64,000 bases of DNA from Gammaproteobacteria bacterium (GTDB taxonomy: Bacteria > Pseudomonadota > Gammaproteobacteria > Xanthomonadales > SZUA-36), in assembly GCA_030431095.1 (NCBI GenBank), contig JAUIJU010000008.1, positions 1 through 64,000 on the forward strand, in the 5' to 3' direction. Positions 1 through 9,196 of this stretch are shown here, in pieces. A program made the position numbers and the translations under genes. Numbering within the stretch: position 1 is the first letter of the stretch; each line of letters begins with the position of its first letter. The notes under the pieces were generated by a model. That model saw only the letters and a list, made by a program, of their open reading frames with translations. It did no database searches and was not told the origin of the DNA.

Positions 1-827
1 GGGCGTTCAAGCTGCGCGGCGCGACCAACGCCGTGGCCTGTCTTCGCGAACAGGGCGAAACCGCGGACGTGGCCACCCATTCGAGCGGCAACCACGGCGC
101 GGCCCTGGCCTGGGCAGCTCGCGAGGACGGGCGCAGGGCCTACGTGGTGATGCCGCGCAACGCGGTCGCCGACAAGGTGAAAGCGGTGCGCGCCTTCGGT
201 GGCGAAGTCATCTTCTGCGATCCCGGCCAGGCGCCCCGCGAGGCGGGACTGGCCGAACAGGAAGCGCTCGGGCGCCTCCCCGTACCCCCATATGATCACC
301 CGGACATCATCGCCGGCCAGGGCACGGTCGCCATGGAACTGCTGGAGCAGGCGCCGGCGCTCGATGCACTGGTCGCACCGCTGGGCGGAGGCGGACTGCT
401 GGCCGGATGCGCCCTGGCCTGCGGCGCGCTGGTGCCGGGACTGGCCGTCTGGGGCGCCGAGCCGGCGGGCGCCGCCGACGCCGCCGCCAGCCTGGAACGA
501 GGCGAACGCGTGACGCGATGGGATCCGGACACCGTTGCCGACGGGTTGCGCGCGGTCATCGGCCGGCGCAATTTCGCGCTGATCCGCGATCTCGCGGCCG
601 GGGCGCTGTTGGCGGACGACGAGGCCATCATCCAGGCCATGCGCGACGTGCTGAAGCTCACCGGTCTGCGCATCGAACCTTCCTCGGCCGTGGCCCTGGC
701 CGTGATTCGTGCGCACCCGGATCGATTCGCCGGCCGGCGGGTCGGCGTGGTGCTCACCGGGGGCAACGTGGACTTCGGGCGATTCGGCTGGATGCGGCCC
801 GGCATGGCGGAGACGGCCGGTGACTGA
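1..827 (+). CDS. PLP-dependent threonine/serine dehydratase family protein (5' end missing)
   Basis: The gene is cut by the left edge of the window; the frame is already open at base 3. The protein is a fold-type II PLP enzyme of the threonine dehydratase / serine racemase family, which deaminates hydroxy-amino acids to 2-oxo acids or racemises serine. Visible motifs: FKLRGA at the very start (the lysine forms the Schiff base with PLP), SSGNHG, and the glycine loop GGGGLL that binds the cofactor phosphate. About 275 residues are present and there is no C-terminal ACT-like regulatory domain, so it is the short catabolic or racemase type rather than biosynthetic IlvA. Its stop lies 8 bases inside the next gene, tag. 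Whether it is a dehydratase or a racemase cannot be decided from this sequence. Confidence 0.88.
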   Translation, partial: AFKLRGATNAVACLREQGETADVATHSSGNHGAALAWAAREDGRRAYVVMPRNAVADKVKAVRAFGGEVIFCDPGQAPREAGLAEQEALGRLPVPPYDHPDIIAGQGTVAMELLEQAPALDALVAPLGGGGLLAGCALACGALVPGLAVWGAEPAGAADAAASLERGERVTRWDPDTVADGLRAVIGRRNFALIRDLAAGALLADDEAIIQAMRDVLKLTGLRIEPSSAVALAVIRAHPDRFAGRRVGVVLTGGNVDFGRFGWMRPGMAETAGD

Positions 828-1404
828 GCCTTATCGCTGCGCCTGGGTCAGCGACGACGAAGAATATCGGCGCTACCACGACGAGGAATGGGGCAAGCCT
901 GAACGCGACGAGCGCCGCCTGTTCGAAATGCTCACCCTGGAAGGCGCGCAGGCGGGGCTGAGCTGGCTCACCATCCTGCGCAAACGGGACGGCTATCGGC
1001 GCGCCTTCGCCGGGTTCGATCCCGGCCGCGTGGCCGGCTTCGACGACGAGCGTATCGACCAGCTGGTTGCGGACCCGTCCATCGTTCGCCACCGGGGCAA
1101 AATCGAATCCACGGTGAACAACGCGCGCCGCATCCTGGCGCTGTGGGAGCAGGGCAGCAGCCTGTCGGAAATGACCTGGCGACTGGTCGACGGCGAGCCG
1201 CTGATCAATCGCCCCGCGCGACTCGACGAGGTGCCGGCGCGTACCGCGATGTCCGACTCGCTCAGCAGGCAGCTGAAGAAGCTCGGCTTCCGGTTCGTCG
1301 GCCCGACCACGGTCTATGCCTACCTGCAGGCCGCCGGCGTGGTCAATGATCACGAAGTGCGCTGTTTTCGGCACCCGGACCAGGCGGGTTCCCCCGGCGC
1401 CTGA
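820..1404 (+). CDS. tag: DNA-3-methyladenine glycosylase I
   Basis: Base-excision repair enzyme that removes 3-methyladenine from alkylated DNA. The 194-residue product fits the family length. The start is GTG at 820, overlapping the end of the upstream dehydratase by 8 bases; this places the conserved N-terminus (YRCAWVSDDEEYRRYHDEEWG region) at the beginning. Likely zinc ligands of the TagA family are visible: a Cys at residue 7, a His at about residue 20, and the C-terminal VNDHEVRCFRH with His and Cys. The family glutamate region LEGAQAGLSW is present. It is probably co-transcribed with the dehydratase, and it runs convergently into the FHA gene only 5 bases away. Confidence 0.95.
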   Translation: MTEPYRCAWVSDDEEYRRYHDEEWGKPERDERRLFEMLTLEGAQAGLSWLTILRKRDGYRRAFAGFDPGRVAGFDDERIDQLVADPSIVRHRGKIESTVNNARRILALWEQGSSLSEMTWRLVDGEPLINRPARLDEVPARTAMSDSLSRQLKKLGFRFVGPTTVYAYLQAAGVVNDHEVRCFRHPDQAGSPGA

Positions 1405-1409
1405 GTCCG

Positions 1410-2369
1410 TCACTCCTGTCGCAGGTCGTCCCGGAAACGTTCGGCCTGGTCCAGGAACCCCTCGATACTCTGGCCTTCGACCAGCCGCGCGGCGGGCGGC
1501 TTGAGCAGCGGATTGAGCGCGGGCAGCGAATTGAAATCGTCGCGCCGCAACCAGTCACCGAGCGCCGGGGAGCCGATCAGCACCGCGGAAACCACCACCG
1601 CGCCCAGGGCCTGCAGGCTGCGCCGGCCGTGCGCGATGTATTGCAGGTGCGCGAACAGGGCCAGGCCGATGACGGTGATTTCCGCACCGAGCTCTCCCCA
1701 GGGCGCGGCATCGTGCCAATCGAAGGCGAAGGCCAGCAATCGCACACCCTGGTCGCCGATGAACAGCCCGGCCAGCGCCAGCGCGCCGATACCCAGGTGC
1801 ACGCCGAAATTGGGTTGGTGCGAGCTCACCCGGTTCATGCCTGACCACAGGGCGGCCCAGAACAGCAGGCCGAGTATGGGATAGGCCAGCTGGTTGGCGA
1901 GAATCCCGGCACTGAGGCTGCGCGTTTCCTCCACCCAGGCATCGAATCCCAGCGCCAGGATCGCCAGCACCAGGCAGGCGAACAGCACCAGCGGGCGTCG
2001 AAACACGCTGACCCAGCCATGTGACGTGGCGTCCCGCCAGGCCGGCGGCACTGACGCGGCAGGGGATCGCAGGCGCAGGGTGCTGTGGCCCACCTGAACC
2101 TTTTGCCCATCGGACAGCGAGGCGTGGCGCACTCGTCTGCGCGCCGCCAGCCAGGTGCCATTCATGGAATCGCGGTCCTCCACGTGAACCCCTTCCGGCG
2201 TCACGACGAGGTCCAGGTGGTGTGCATCGACGAAAGGGTCGTCCAGCACCACGTCGTTGTCCAGCGCCCGGCCCACGCGAAGCACACCGGGCTGCGTCCA
2301 GACGCGCCGCAAAACCCGCCCGCCGCGATCGAGGACCTCAAGCACCCATCCTGTCGCAGTTTCGTTCAC
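1410..2369 (-). CDS. FHA-domain membrane protein
   Basis: The 319-residue protein starts at GTG 2369, which overlaps the stop of the upstream protease gene as GTGA. The N-terminal third is a forkhead-associated (phosphothreonine-binding) domain: LRVGRALDNDVVL and DRDSMNGTW match the conserved GR...S/N...NGT signature. The rest holds about five hydrophobic segments (roughly residues 120-140, 155-175, 185-205, 215-235 and 240-260) and a short cytoplasmic tail. FHA domains usually read Ser/Thr-kinase output, but no kinase is encoded nearby. It is the last gene of a six-gene overlapping unit starting at hutG. The partner is unknown; translational coupling to the trypsin-like protease suggests the two act together (inference). 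Confidence 0.85.
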   Translation of the reverse strand: MNETATGWVLEVLDRGGRVLRRVWTQPGVLRVGRALDNDVVLDDPFVDAHHLDLVVTPEGVHVEDRDSMNGTWLAARRRVRHASLSDGQKVQVGHSTLRLRSPAASVPPAWRDATSHGWVSVFRRPLVLFACLVLAILALGFDAWVEETRSLSAGILANQLAYPILGLLFWAALWSGMNRVSSHQPNFGVHLGIGALALAGLFIGDQGVRLLAFAFDWHDAAPWGELGAEITVIGLALFAHLQYIAHGRRSLQALGAVVVSAVLIGSPALGDWLRRDDFNSLPALNPLLKPPAARLVEGQSIEGFLDQAERFRDDLRQE

Positions 2370-3652
2370 GGCTGCCACCCGAACGCGCCCAGGAAACCCT
2401 CGGTAAACCGCTCGAGATTTTCCCAGCTGAATCCGGCCAGGACCAGGGTGCTCTGCAGGGCCTGGCGGTCCTCCACCAGCGAAGTCGTGCTGAGGTACGC
2501 GTCGTAGAGACCCGCCAGCTTGCGATAGGCGCGCACACAATAGGTCACCTTCATCGGCAGGCCGTCGGCCTGCACGAAGCCGGACTGGCAGCGGTAGTTG
2601 CTCACCGTGCTTTCATCGCCATCCAGGCGCAGGCGGGGATAGTAGCTGCGCCGTTCGAGCTGGCGGTAGAAGCGCAGTGGTCCCAGGCTGTCGGTGCTGA
2701 CCACGTCGTGCTGGTACTCGATGATGCCGGTGCGCAGGCTGCTGGAAAGGAAAATGTCGTCGCGCGTCTGGCAGGCGTAGTACACCAGGTCCAGGCGGTT
2801 TTCGGGGTCTTCCTCGCTGTTGCCCCAGCAATTGATGAAATCCGCCAGGCCGGCAGGGACCTGGTAGCTGTGCAGGCGGGCGTGCGGCAGGTCCGCCCCC
2901 AGGGTTCGGTCCACCAGGACCTGCTGGTTGGTCAGCAACTGCGCCGAGACCATGGCGTTGAGCTGCTCGGTGCTGGCCGGGCCGGTCACCTCCCCGGAGA
3001 GCAGCGCGATGACGTGGCGCACCGGCACCAGGAAACTGACCTGGTTACCGGCGGTCGACACGTTGACGCCCACCACCTGGCCATGGGCGTCCAGCGCCGG
3101 TCCACCGCTCATGCCGGGATTGATGGAACCGGTGAAGTGGAGCTTGTCGTACAGGGTGTTCTGCAGGTGGCCGTTGAAGGTCCCCTCCACGATGGTCAGA
3201 CCAATATCGAAGGGATAGCCGAGCGACCACAGGCGTGCGCCACGCGCGGGCAGTGCGGCGGCCACACCCAGCGGGGGGCGACGCAGACCATCAGTTCGCA
3301 GCAATGCCAGGTCGTGTACGGCGTCCACGGCCAGCAACTCCAGGGCGCCTTCCTGGCCGTCGTCAGCCACGTAGCGCGCCTCGAAGCGGCCCGGGTCGTT
3401 CACCAACCCGGCCACCACGTGGTAGTTGCTGATCACCCAGCCCGGGCGACCCGCGAAAAACCCCGAACCGATCCCCGCCTTGCTGCCGGCGGCACGGTCG
3501 ATCAGGCGGATCTGCACCACGCGGTCTTTCCACGCCGCGTAGACTTCCTCGGTCTCCTGTGCCACCGCCGGGACCATGCCGGCCAGGCCCAGCAGGAGGC
3601 AGGCCAGCATCGCCAGGCCCGGGTACCCCCCGGTTCGGGACGAAGCGCTCAC
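2366..3652 (-). CDS. Secreted or periplasmic trypsin-like serine protease (S1/HtrA-type)
   Basis: The 428-residue protein starts at GTG 3652 in a GTGA overlap with the upstream sulfoxide reductase gene. A signal peptide is visible (hydrophobic LAMLACLLLGLAGMVPAVAQ followed by QE). The chymotrypsin-fold catalytic triad is intact: His in SNYHVVAG, Asp in VHDLALL, Ser in NPGMSGGPALD. The C-terminal half of about 200 residues has no recognised PDZ domain and carries several cysteines. Periplasmic or surface proteolysis is inferred. The downstream FHA membrane protein is translationally coupled, so the protease may be linked to a signalling or envelope-quality function. Substrate unknown. Confidence 0.85.
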   Translation of the reverse strand: MSASSRTGGYPGLAMLACLLLGLAGMVPAVAQETEEVYAAWKDRVVQIRLIDRAAGSKAGIGSGFFAGRPGWVISNYHVVAGLVNDPGRFEARYVADDGQEGALELLAVDAVHDLALLRTDGLRRPPLGVAAALPARGARLWSLGYPFDIGLTIVEGTFNGHLQNTLYDKLHFTGSINPGMSGGPALDAHGQVVGVNVSTAGNQVSFLVPVRHVIALLSGEVTGPASTEQLNAMVSAQLLTNQQVLVDRTLGADLPHARLHSYQVPAGLADFINCWGNSEEDPENRLDLVYYACQTRDDIFLSSSLRTGIIEYQHDVVSTDSLGPLRFYRQLERRSYYPRLRLDGDESTVSNYRCQSGFVQADGLPMKVTYCVRAYRKLAGLYDAYLSTTSLVEDRQALQSTLVLAGFSWENLERFTEGFLGAFGWQP

Positions 3653-4116
3653 TCGACGGCGTCCAGCCAGGCCTGGGCGATTCGCCGCAAACCGGCTTCG
3701 TCGGCCCCGCCGAATCGGTCCGTGACCGGGCTGTCGATGTCCAGCACACCCAGCACGCTGTCGTCGCGGATCAGCGGCAGAACGATCTCGGAAGCCGAGT
3801 TGGCGTCGCATGCGATATGGCCTTCGAAGGCATGTACATCGGCCACGCGCTGGACCTCGCGACGGGCGGCGGCGGTGCCGCACACGCCGCGGCCCATCGG
3901 AATGTCGACGCAGGCGGGCCGCCCCTGGAACGGGCCCAGGCGCAAGGTGTCGTCAAGCAGGAAATAAAAGCCTGCCCAGTTGATTCCAGGCAACTCCTGG
4001 TACAGCAGCGCGGACAGGTTGGCGGCGTTGGCCACGCGGTCCCGGCTGACCGACATCAGGGCTTCGGCCTGGGCCAGCAACAGTTCCCAGTCGACGTCGG
4101 GGCGCATTTCAGTCAT
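3649..4116 (-). CDS. msrC: Free methionine-(R)-sulfoxide reductase (GAF-domain)
   Basis: The 155-residue single GAF domain belongs to the fRMsr (YebR/MsrC) family, which reduces free L-methionine-(R)-sulfoxide in the cytoplasm using thioredoxin. The catalytic cysteines of the family are visible in RPACVDIPMGRGVCG (two Cys) and HIACDANS (third Cys). The NWAGFYFL and EIVLPL/LGVLDIDSP motifs are also typical. The start is placed at ATG 4116, which overlaps the methyltransferase stop by 8 bases; an in-frame ATG at 4107 is possible. It sits in the middle of the hutG-to-FHA unit, an odd location for an oxidative-repair enzyme. Confidence 0.92.
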   Translation of the reverse strand: MTEMRPDVDWELLLAQAEALMSVSRDRVANAANLSALLYQELPGINWAGFYFLLDDTLRLGPFQGRPACVDIPMGRGVCGTAAARREVQRVADVHAFEGHIACDANSASEIVLPLIRDDSVLGVLDIDSPVTDRFGGADEAGLRRIAQAWLDAVE

Positions 4117-4717
4117 GGCGGAGGAACACGGCAATCAGGTTATTGGCTGGCATTTCAATGATCTCGTGCAAGGACAGTTGATGTTGCTCCGCCTCGGATT
4201 CAAGGGCCTCCAGGTCGCGCACCCCACGACCCGGATCGGCGCGGCGCAATGACTGGTCGAATCGCGCATTGCTTGCCGCCGTGTGCCGCCCCCCGCGGCG
4301 AAACGGGCCGTAGATGAACAGCTTTCCACCCGGCGCCAGGACGCGCCCTGCGCCGGCCAGCATGGCGCACACGCCTGGCCAGTGCATGATGTGCGCCGTA
4401 TTGGCGGTGAACACGGCTTCGAACGGTCCGTCCGGCCAGGGACCACGCAACACGTCGAGTTCGACCGGTTCGCACAGGTTCGGGCCGCCTTCGGCGGCGA
4501 CCCGGGCCACCAGGCCGGGAAGTTCACCGCGGCGCTCGGTGGGCCACCAGCGTACCCCGGATAGCGCCGAGGTGAAGGCCACCGCGTGCTGTCCGGTGCC
4601 TGATCCGATCTCCAGAACCCGGGCCGCGCCCGGCAATCTTGGTGTGAGCGCCTCGAGGATCGGGCCCCGGTTGCGCTCCGCCGCCGGGGCGAAAGGCAGT
4701 TCCCGCGGCGCATTCAC
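4109..4717 (-). CDS. DUF938 family SAM-dependent methyltransferase
   Basis: The 202-residue protein starts at GTG 4717 (GTGA overlap with the hutF stop). The Rossmann SAM-binding loop VLEIGSGTGQHAV lies near residues 34-46, preceded by the DUF938 N-terminal signature AERNRGPIL and followed by TANTAHIMHW. The family is widespread in proteobacteria; I know of no established substrate. Coupling to hutF and msrC suggests shared expression rather than a proven shared pathway. Confidence 0.88.
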   Translation of the reverse strand: MNAPRELPFAPAAERNRGPILEALTPRLPGAARVLEIGSGTGQHAVAFTSALSGVRWWPTERRGELPGLVARVAAEGGPNLCEPVELDVLRGPWPDGPFEAVFTANTAHIMHWPGVCAMLAGAGRVLAPGGKLFIYGPFRRGGRHTAASNARFDQSLRRADPGRGVRDLEALESEAEQHQLSLHEIIEMPANNLIAVFLRHD

Positions 4718-6075
4718 GCCCGAAGCGCCCGCATGGCGTGCGTGAACGCCGCCTCGATGTCTCGACCACGCGGGTGGCGGCCACGACGAAGTTGGCGGAC
4801 GCCACCGACCCAGACACTGTCGATCATGTCGCGATCTCCGGCAAAAATGTAGGCATCAAGCAATGAATCTCCCTGAAGTTCGCTCAATAAAGGGTGCGCG
4901 GAATTCAGGCAGACGAGATCGGCGCGGTGCCCCGTCCCGATGCGACCGACCGGTTGCGCCAACGCTCGGGCGCCACCCGACGCGGCGTCTTCCCACAGGG
5001 CTCGGCCCGTGCTTCGCTGTGCGTCGCCCAGCAGGTTGCGGGCGCCGTCGCGAAGGCGCTGACTGAACTCCAGCGCACGCAATTCCTCCGCCGCGTCCAG
5101 GCGCAGGTTACTGTCGGAGCCGATTCCCCAGGCGCCATCGGCGTCACGCCAGTCGGTAGCGCGAAACACCCCGTCGCCCAGGTCGGCCTCGGTGGTGGGA
5201 CACAAACCGGCGACCGCGCCGGTCGCCGCGGCGCGCACCAGTTCCGCGTCCTGCAGGTGGGTGGCGTGCACCAGGCACCAGCGCCGGTCCACGGGCGCGT
5301 GGTCCAGCAGCCAGGCCACGGGGGTTGCGCCCAGGTGTTTCCGGCAGGCCTCGACTTCCGCGGGTTGCTCGGCCACGTGCATATGCACCGGTTCCCCCGG
5401 CTCGGTCATGGCCAGCAGCGCATCGAGTTCATCCGGGCTGACCGCGCGCAGGGAATGCGGCGCCACGCCCGTTCGACAATTCCCGGAAGCAGCGCTCAGT
5501 TCGCGGCACCGATCCAGCAACGTGGCGAAGCTGTCCGGCGTGTGATGGAAACGGCGCTGGCCCGGCTCCACGCCCGTTCGGCCCAGGCCTGCCCGGCAGT
5601 ACAGCACCGGCAACAGGGTCAGTCCCAGCCCGGTGTCCGCGGCAGCGCGCACGGCGCGAGCGGCCAGCTCGGCGGGGTCGGCATAGGGCGTCCCGGCCGA
5701 ATCGTGGTGCAGGTAGTGAAATTCGGCGCAACTGGTGTAGCCGCCACGCAGCATGTCCAGGTACAGGCCAGCCATGCAGGCCTCGAACTGCTCCGGCGTG
5801 ATGCGTCCGGCGATGCGGTACATGGCCTCGCGCCAGGTCCAGAAGCTGTCGTCTCCCTGCTTCAGTCCGCCGAGTCCGGCCACGACACGCTGAAACCCGT
5901 GGCTGTGCAGGTTGGGCATGCCCGGCAGGACGACACCGTCGGCCACCTGGTCGCCGGGCCCGGGCGCGCCGGTTTCCAGTGACAGGATCATGCCCTTGGC
6001 ATCCAGCTCCAGCAACACGTCACGGCGCCAGCCGTCCGCGGTCAGCGCCAGCGTGCAATGAATGCGGCGGCTCAT
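4714..6075 (-). CDS. hutF: Formimidoylglutamate deiminase
   Basis: Amidohydrolase-superfamily enzyme of histidine breakdown that converts N-formimidoyl-glutamate to N-formyl-glutamate and ammonia. The 453-residue length is standard. The metal-binding HSH motif is at residues 57-59 (NLHSHGFQ), with further superfamily signatures HMHVAEQ, LVHATHL and the GSDSN Asp. The ATG at 6075 overlaps the hutG stop (ATGA). HutF and HutG together make the two-step branch used by Pseudomonas-type bacteria. No hutU, hutH or hutI is present in this window, so the upper pathway must be encoded elsewhere or be absent. Confidence 0.95.
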   Translation of the reverse strand: MSRRIHCTLALTADGWRRDVLLELDAKGMILSLETGAPGPGDQVADGVVLPGMPNLHSHGFQRVVAGLGGLKQGDDSFWTWREAMYRIAGRITPEQFEACMAGLYLDMLRGGYTSCAEFHYLHHDSAGTPYADPAELAARAVRAAADTGLGLTLLPVLYCRAGLGRTGVEPGQRRFHHTPDSFATLLDRCRELSAASGNCRTGVAPHSLRAVSPDELDALLAMTEPGEPVHMHVAEQPAEVEACRKHLGATPVAWLLDHAPVDRRWCLVHATHLQDAELVRAAATGAVAGLCPTTEADLGDGVFRATDWRDADGAWGIGSDSNLRLDAAEELRALEFSQRLRDGARNLLGDAQRSTGRALWEDAASGGARALAQPVGRIGTGHRADLVCLNSAHPLLSELQGDSLLDAYIFAGDRDMIDSVWVGGVRQLRRGRHPRGRDIEAAFTHAMRALRA

Positions 6076-6854
6076 ACCGGCCGCCAGTCCCGCAGACCGG
6101 TCACGAAGCGCTCCAGGATTGGGGTCACCGTGGCCTGCCGTTCCGGATCACGCACCGGCGGTGTTTCCCGCATGTACGCACGCTGCGCCATCTCCAGTTG
6201 CAGGGCGTGGCAACCCCGCTCCGGTTGCCCCTGGTGGCGGGTGATGTGTCCCCCACGAAAGCGCGCGTCACGCACGGTGTCGAAGCGGGCATCAGACGAC
6301 AGCGTGGTGAACGCGCCGGACACCAGGTCAGGCGCGGCGCTGCGGCCGTCATTGGTCCCCAGGCTGAAATGCGGCAACACACCCTCGAACAGCGCCGGCA
6401 CGCGACTGCGTATGGAATGGGCATCCAGCAGAACGGCGTGCCCGTGGCGGGACCGGAGCCGTTCCATCTCCTCGCCCAGAACCTGGTGGTACGGCCGCCA
6501 GTAGCGCTCCAGCCGCTGGCGTGTTTCCACATCATCCGGAGGATCGTCGCGATACAGCGGCTCTCCCGCGAACGTTTCCAGCGGCACCAGCCCCGTGGTG
6601 CGCTGTGCATACAGGGCGCCGTCATCCGCCGGGCGGTTGAGGTCGATCACGTATCGCGACCAGCGGGCGCGAAGCATGCCCACGCCCAACGCCCGGGCGA
6701 AGGCATAGAGTTCGTCGACGTACCAGTCGGTATCCGGCAGCGCGAGGGCCGAGGGGCGCAGGCGTGCAGCGACCTCGTCCGGCAGGTCGGTGCCGGCGTG
6801 GGGAACGCTGATCAGCAGCGGGGACTGGCCGCGATGAAGGTGAACGTGGTCCAT
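6072..6854 (-). CDS. hutG: N-formylglutamate deformylase
   Basis: Zinc amidohydrolase that splits N-formyl-glutamate to glutamate and formate, the step after HutF. The start is ATG 6854 (MDHVHLHRGQSPLL), giving 260 residues, the usual size. Family motifs: SVPHAG near residue 20, DTDWYVDELYAF, RYVIDLNRP, and VLLDAHSIRS. It is the first gene of the overlapping minus-strand unit and the promoter must lie in the 103-base gap to pilQ, which also carries the pilQ terminator. Confidence 0.94.
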   Translation of the reverse strand: MDHVHLHRGQSPLLISVPHAGTDLPDEVAARLRPSALALPDTDWYVDELYAFARALGVGMLRARWSRYVIDLNRPADDGALYAQRTTGLVPLETFAGEPLYRDDPPDDVETRQRLERYWRPYHQVLGEEMERLRSRHGHAVLLDAHSIRSRVPALFEGVLPHFSLGTNDGRSAAPDLVSGAFTTLSSDARFDTVRDARFRGGHITRHQGQPERGCHALQLEMAQRAYMRETPPVRDPERQATVTPILERFVTGLRDWRPV

Positions 6855-6891
6855 GGGTGCGTGTCGCGAAACAGGCCTACGGTAGCCCAAA

Positions 6892-6922
6892 AACGAAACC
6901 CGGGCGAGGCCCGGGTTTCGTT
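6892..6922 (-). terminator. Rho-independent terminator of the pilMNOPQ operon
   Basis: A perfect 14-bp stem (arms 6892-6905 and 6909-6922) closes a 3-base loop. On the minus strand the stem is followed by a short T run (complement of 6889-6891). It lies 36 bases past the pilQ stop and before hutG, so it separates two same-direction units. Confidence 0.85.
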
Positions 6923-6957
6923 GATCGTCCTGCGCCCGGCATGCCGGGCCACGGAGC

Positions 6958-9150
6958 TCAGTTGACCGGCGGGCGGTCTTCCACGATCGTCGGTGACACG
7001 AAGATCAGCAACTCACGCTTCTGGGTGCTGTTGGCCCTGCGGCGGAACAGGGCGCCCACGCCCGGGATGCTGCTCAGGTAGGGAACCTTGTCTTCGGAAC
7101 GAGCCGTCTCGTCCTGGAAAATCCCGCCCAGCACGATGGTTTCGCCGTTATTGACCAGCACGCTGGTGGCCAGCTCCCGGGTGTCGATGGACGGCACGGA
7201 GCCGCCGCGGGATGTCTCGAAGATCTCACCCACGGTGTCCTGCTTCACGTTCAGGTCCAGCTGCACCCGGTTATCCGGTGTGATCAGCGGCGTCACGCGC
7301 AGCTCCAGCACCGCTTCCTTGAACTGCACGGAGGTGGCGCCGGAAGATGTGGCTTCCTCGTACGGAATTTCCACACCCTGCTGAATGAAGGCTTCGGCCT
7401 GGTTGGCGGTCACCACGCGCGGCGTGGAAATCACTTCGCCCTCGCCCTCGGCCTCCAGCGCTGACAGCTCCAGGTCGATCAGCCAGTTGCCGGTCAGGAA
7501 CGAAAGTCCGATGCTGCCGGCTGCCGGCTGCGTGGTCGGCAGGTTCACGTTGTAGCGATTGCCCAGGCCCGGGATGTCGAGCAGACCGTCGTCACGGGGG
7601 TTGATGGACGGGTTGAGCGTGTTGGCGCCTTCGCTGGTACCGGTCACCGCCAGGATGTTGCTGCCATCATGCAGCGCGGTCACACCGAAGCGCACACCCA
7701 GTTCGTGGCTGAAATCGCTGGAAGCGATGACGATGCGCGACTCGATCTGCACCTGGCGCACCGGCCGGTCCAGTTCCGCCACCAGGCTCTGGATGGCTTC
7801 CACACGCTCCGCGGTATCCGTCACCAGCAGCGTATTGGTGCGCGCGTCGATGGACACGGAGCCACGCGGCGACAACAGGCCGTTCTCGGCATCGACGGAC
7901 GTGGCCACCGACTCCTCGATCAGTGTCTTGAGATCGGCGGAACTGGCGTAATTCACGCTGATCATGGTGGTGATCAGCGGCTCCAGTTCCCGCTTGTCCG
8001 CCGCCGCCTGCAGCAACTGCTGCTCGCGCGCCGCGATGTCGCCGGTGGGGGCGATCCAGATCACGTTGCCGTTCTCGCGCTTGTCCAGGTTGCGGGCATC
8101 GAGAATGATGTCCAACGCCTGGTCCCAGGGCACGTTGGTCAGGCGCAGGGTCAGGTTACCGGTGACGTTGTCCGCCACCACGATGTTCAGATCGGACACG
8201 TCGGCGATCAGCTGCAGCACGGAACGCACCGGAATGTCCTGGAAGTTGAATGTGACGCGGGTGCCGCTGTAGGTGCGGTCCTGGAAGAACTCCACGTCCT
8301 GGGCCTCGTCCACGGTCGCCTGGACCTCGGACACCTCGATGATCAGGTCATCGCCGGACTGGTACGCCAGGTGTTCGAACACACCGGCCACCATCATCTG
8401 CAGGCGGGTGGACTCACCGCGCTGCGATACGTCGATGATCTGCACCGGCGTGGCGAAATCCACCACGTCCAGCACCTGGTTCAGATTGTCAGGGAGATCG
8501 GCATTGAATACATCGACGGTCAGGGCGCCGGCCGACGCGTTCACCGCCACGCTGGCGCCTTCGCTGTCGAGACCCACGATGACCCGGCTCTGGCCTTCTT
8601 CACCACGGCGAAAGTCGACCGATTCGACGTTGTAGCTGCCCAGGTTGCGCGCCGCCGTGGAAGAGGGCGCTGGGGTGCTCGTCGCGGCCGCGGCGGGTGC
8701 GGCGGCGCCGCCAGCGACGGTCAGCGTCACGCTGCCGGGTGATACGGCGTAGTCGAACTCGGCATCACGCGTCAGGTCCACCAGCACGCGGGTGCGTCCG
8801 CCGGCGGACAGCGTGGAGAAGGATCGTACGGCGTTCGCGCCGACGTTGACCGGGTCGGAACCGACACTGCTGGTGGTGTCCGCCAGGTCGAGAACGATGC
8901 GCGCCGGGCTGTCGGTGGCAAACACGCTGACCACCGGTTCGTCGCCCGATGTGCTCACCGTGATGGTGACGTCACCGCCACCACCGACGGCGTAGTCGGT
9001 GCCCGTAACCTGGGTCTGCGCCCAGGCCGCGCCGGACGCGAAGACGGCCAGCAACAGGCCGCTCAGTTTGCCGAGTTTGAGAATCCTCATGTTTCTTCCC
9101 CACTTTACGGTCGGCGATTGATCTGCCTTGATCAGTTTTTCAGTGTTCAT
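6958..9150 (-). CDS. pilQ: Type IV pilus secretin PilQ
   Basis: Outer-membrane secretin through which the type IV pilus passes. The product is about 730 residues. Order of parts: signal peptide (LSGLLLAVFASGAAWAQ), two AMIN domains (about residues 30-120 and 170-270) that anchor to peptidoglycan, a linker rich in Ala/Pro/Ser, a secretin N0/N1 region (FNFQDIPVRSVLQLIADVS), and the C-terminal secretin barrel (RVQLDLNVKQD, ETIVLGGIFQDE, LLIFVSPTIVED). ATG 9150 has a reasonable ribosome-binding site and leaves a charged 20-residue extension before the signal peptide. ATG 9090 (MRILKLGKL), behind GGGGAAG, is a good alternative. It is the last gene of the operon. Confidence 0.95.
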   Translation of the reverse strand: MNTEKLIKADQSPTVKWGRNMRILKLGKLSGLLLAVFASGAAWAQTQVTGTDYAVGGGGDVTITVSTSGDEPVVSVFATDSPARIVLDLADTTSSVGSDPVNVGANAVRSFSTLSAGGRTRVLVDLTRDAEFDYAVSPGSVTLTVAGGAAAPAAAATSTPAPSSTAARNLGSYNVESVDFRRGEEGQSRVIVGLDSEGASVAVNASAGALTVDVFNADLPDNLNQVLDVVDFATPVQIIDVSQRGESTRLQMMVAGVFEHLAYQSGDDLIIEVSEVQATVDEAQDVEFFQDRTYSGTRVTFNFQDIPVRSVLQLIADVSDLNIVVADNVTGNLTLRLTNVPWDQALDIILDARNLDKRENGNVIWIAPTGDIAAREQQLLQAAADKRELEPLITTMISVNYASSADLKTLIEESVATSVDAENGLLSPRGSVSIDARTNTLLVTDTAERVEAIQSLVAELDRPVRQVQIESRIVIASSDFSHELGVRFGVTALHDGSNILAVTGTSEGANTLNPSINPRDDGLLDIPGLGNRYNVNLPTTQPAAGSIGLSFLTGNWLIDLELSALEAEGEGEVISTPRVVTANQAEAFIQQGVEIPYEEATSSGATSVQFKEAVLELRVTPLITPDNRVQLDLNVKQDTVGEIFETSRGGSVPSIDTRELATSVLVNNGETIVLGGIFQDETARSEDKVPYLSSIPGVGALFRRRANSTQKRELLIFVSPTIVEDRPPVN

Positions 9151-9196
9151 TGCATTACCCTCTGGGTCGTGCGGCGCTCCGCGCCTTCCGCCGTGT

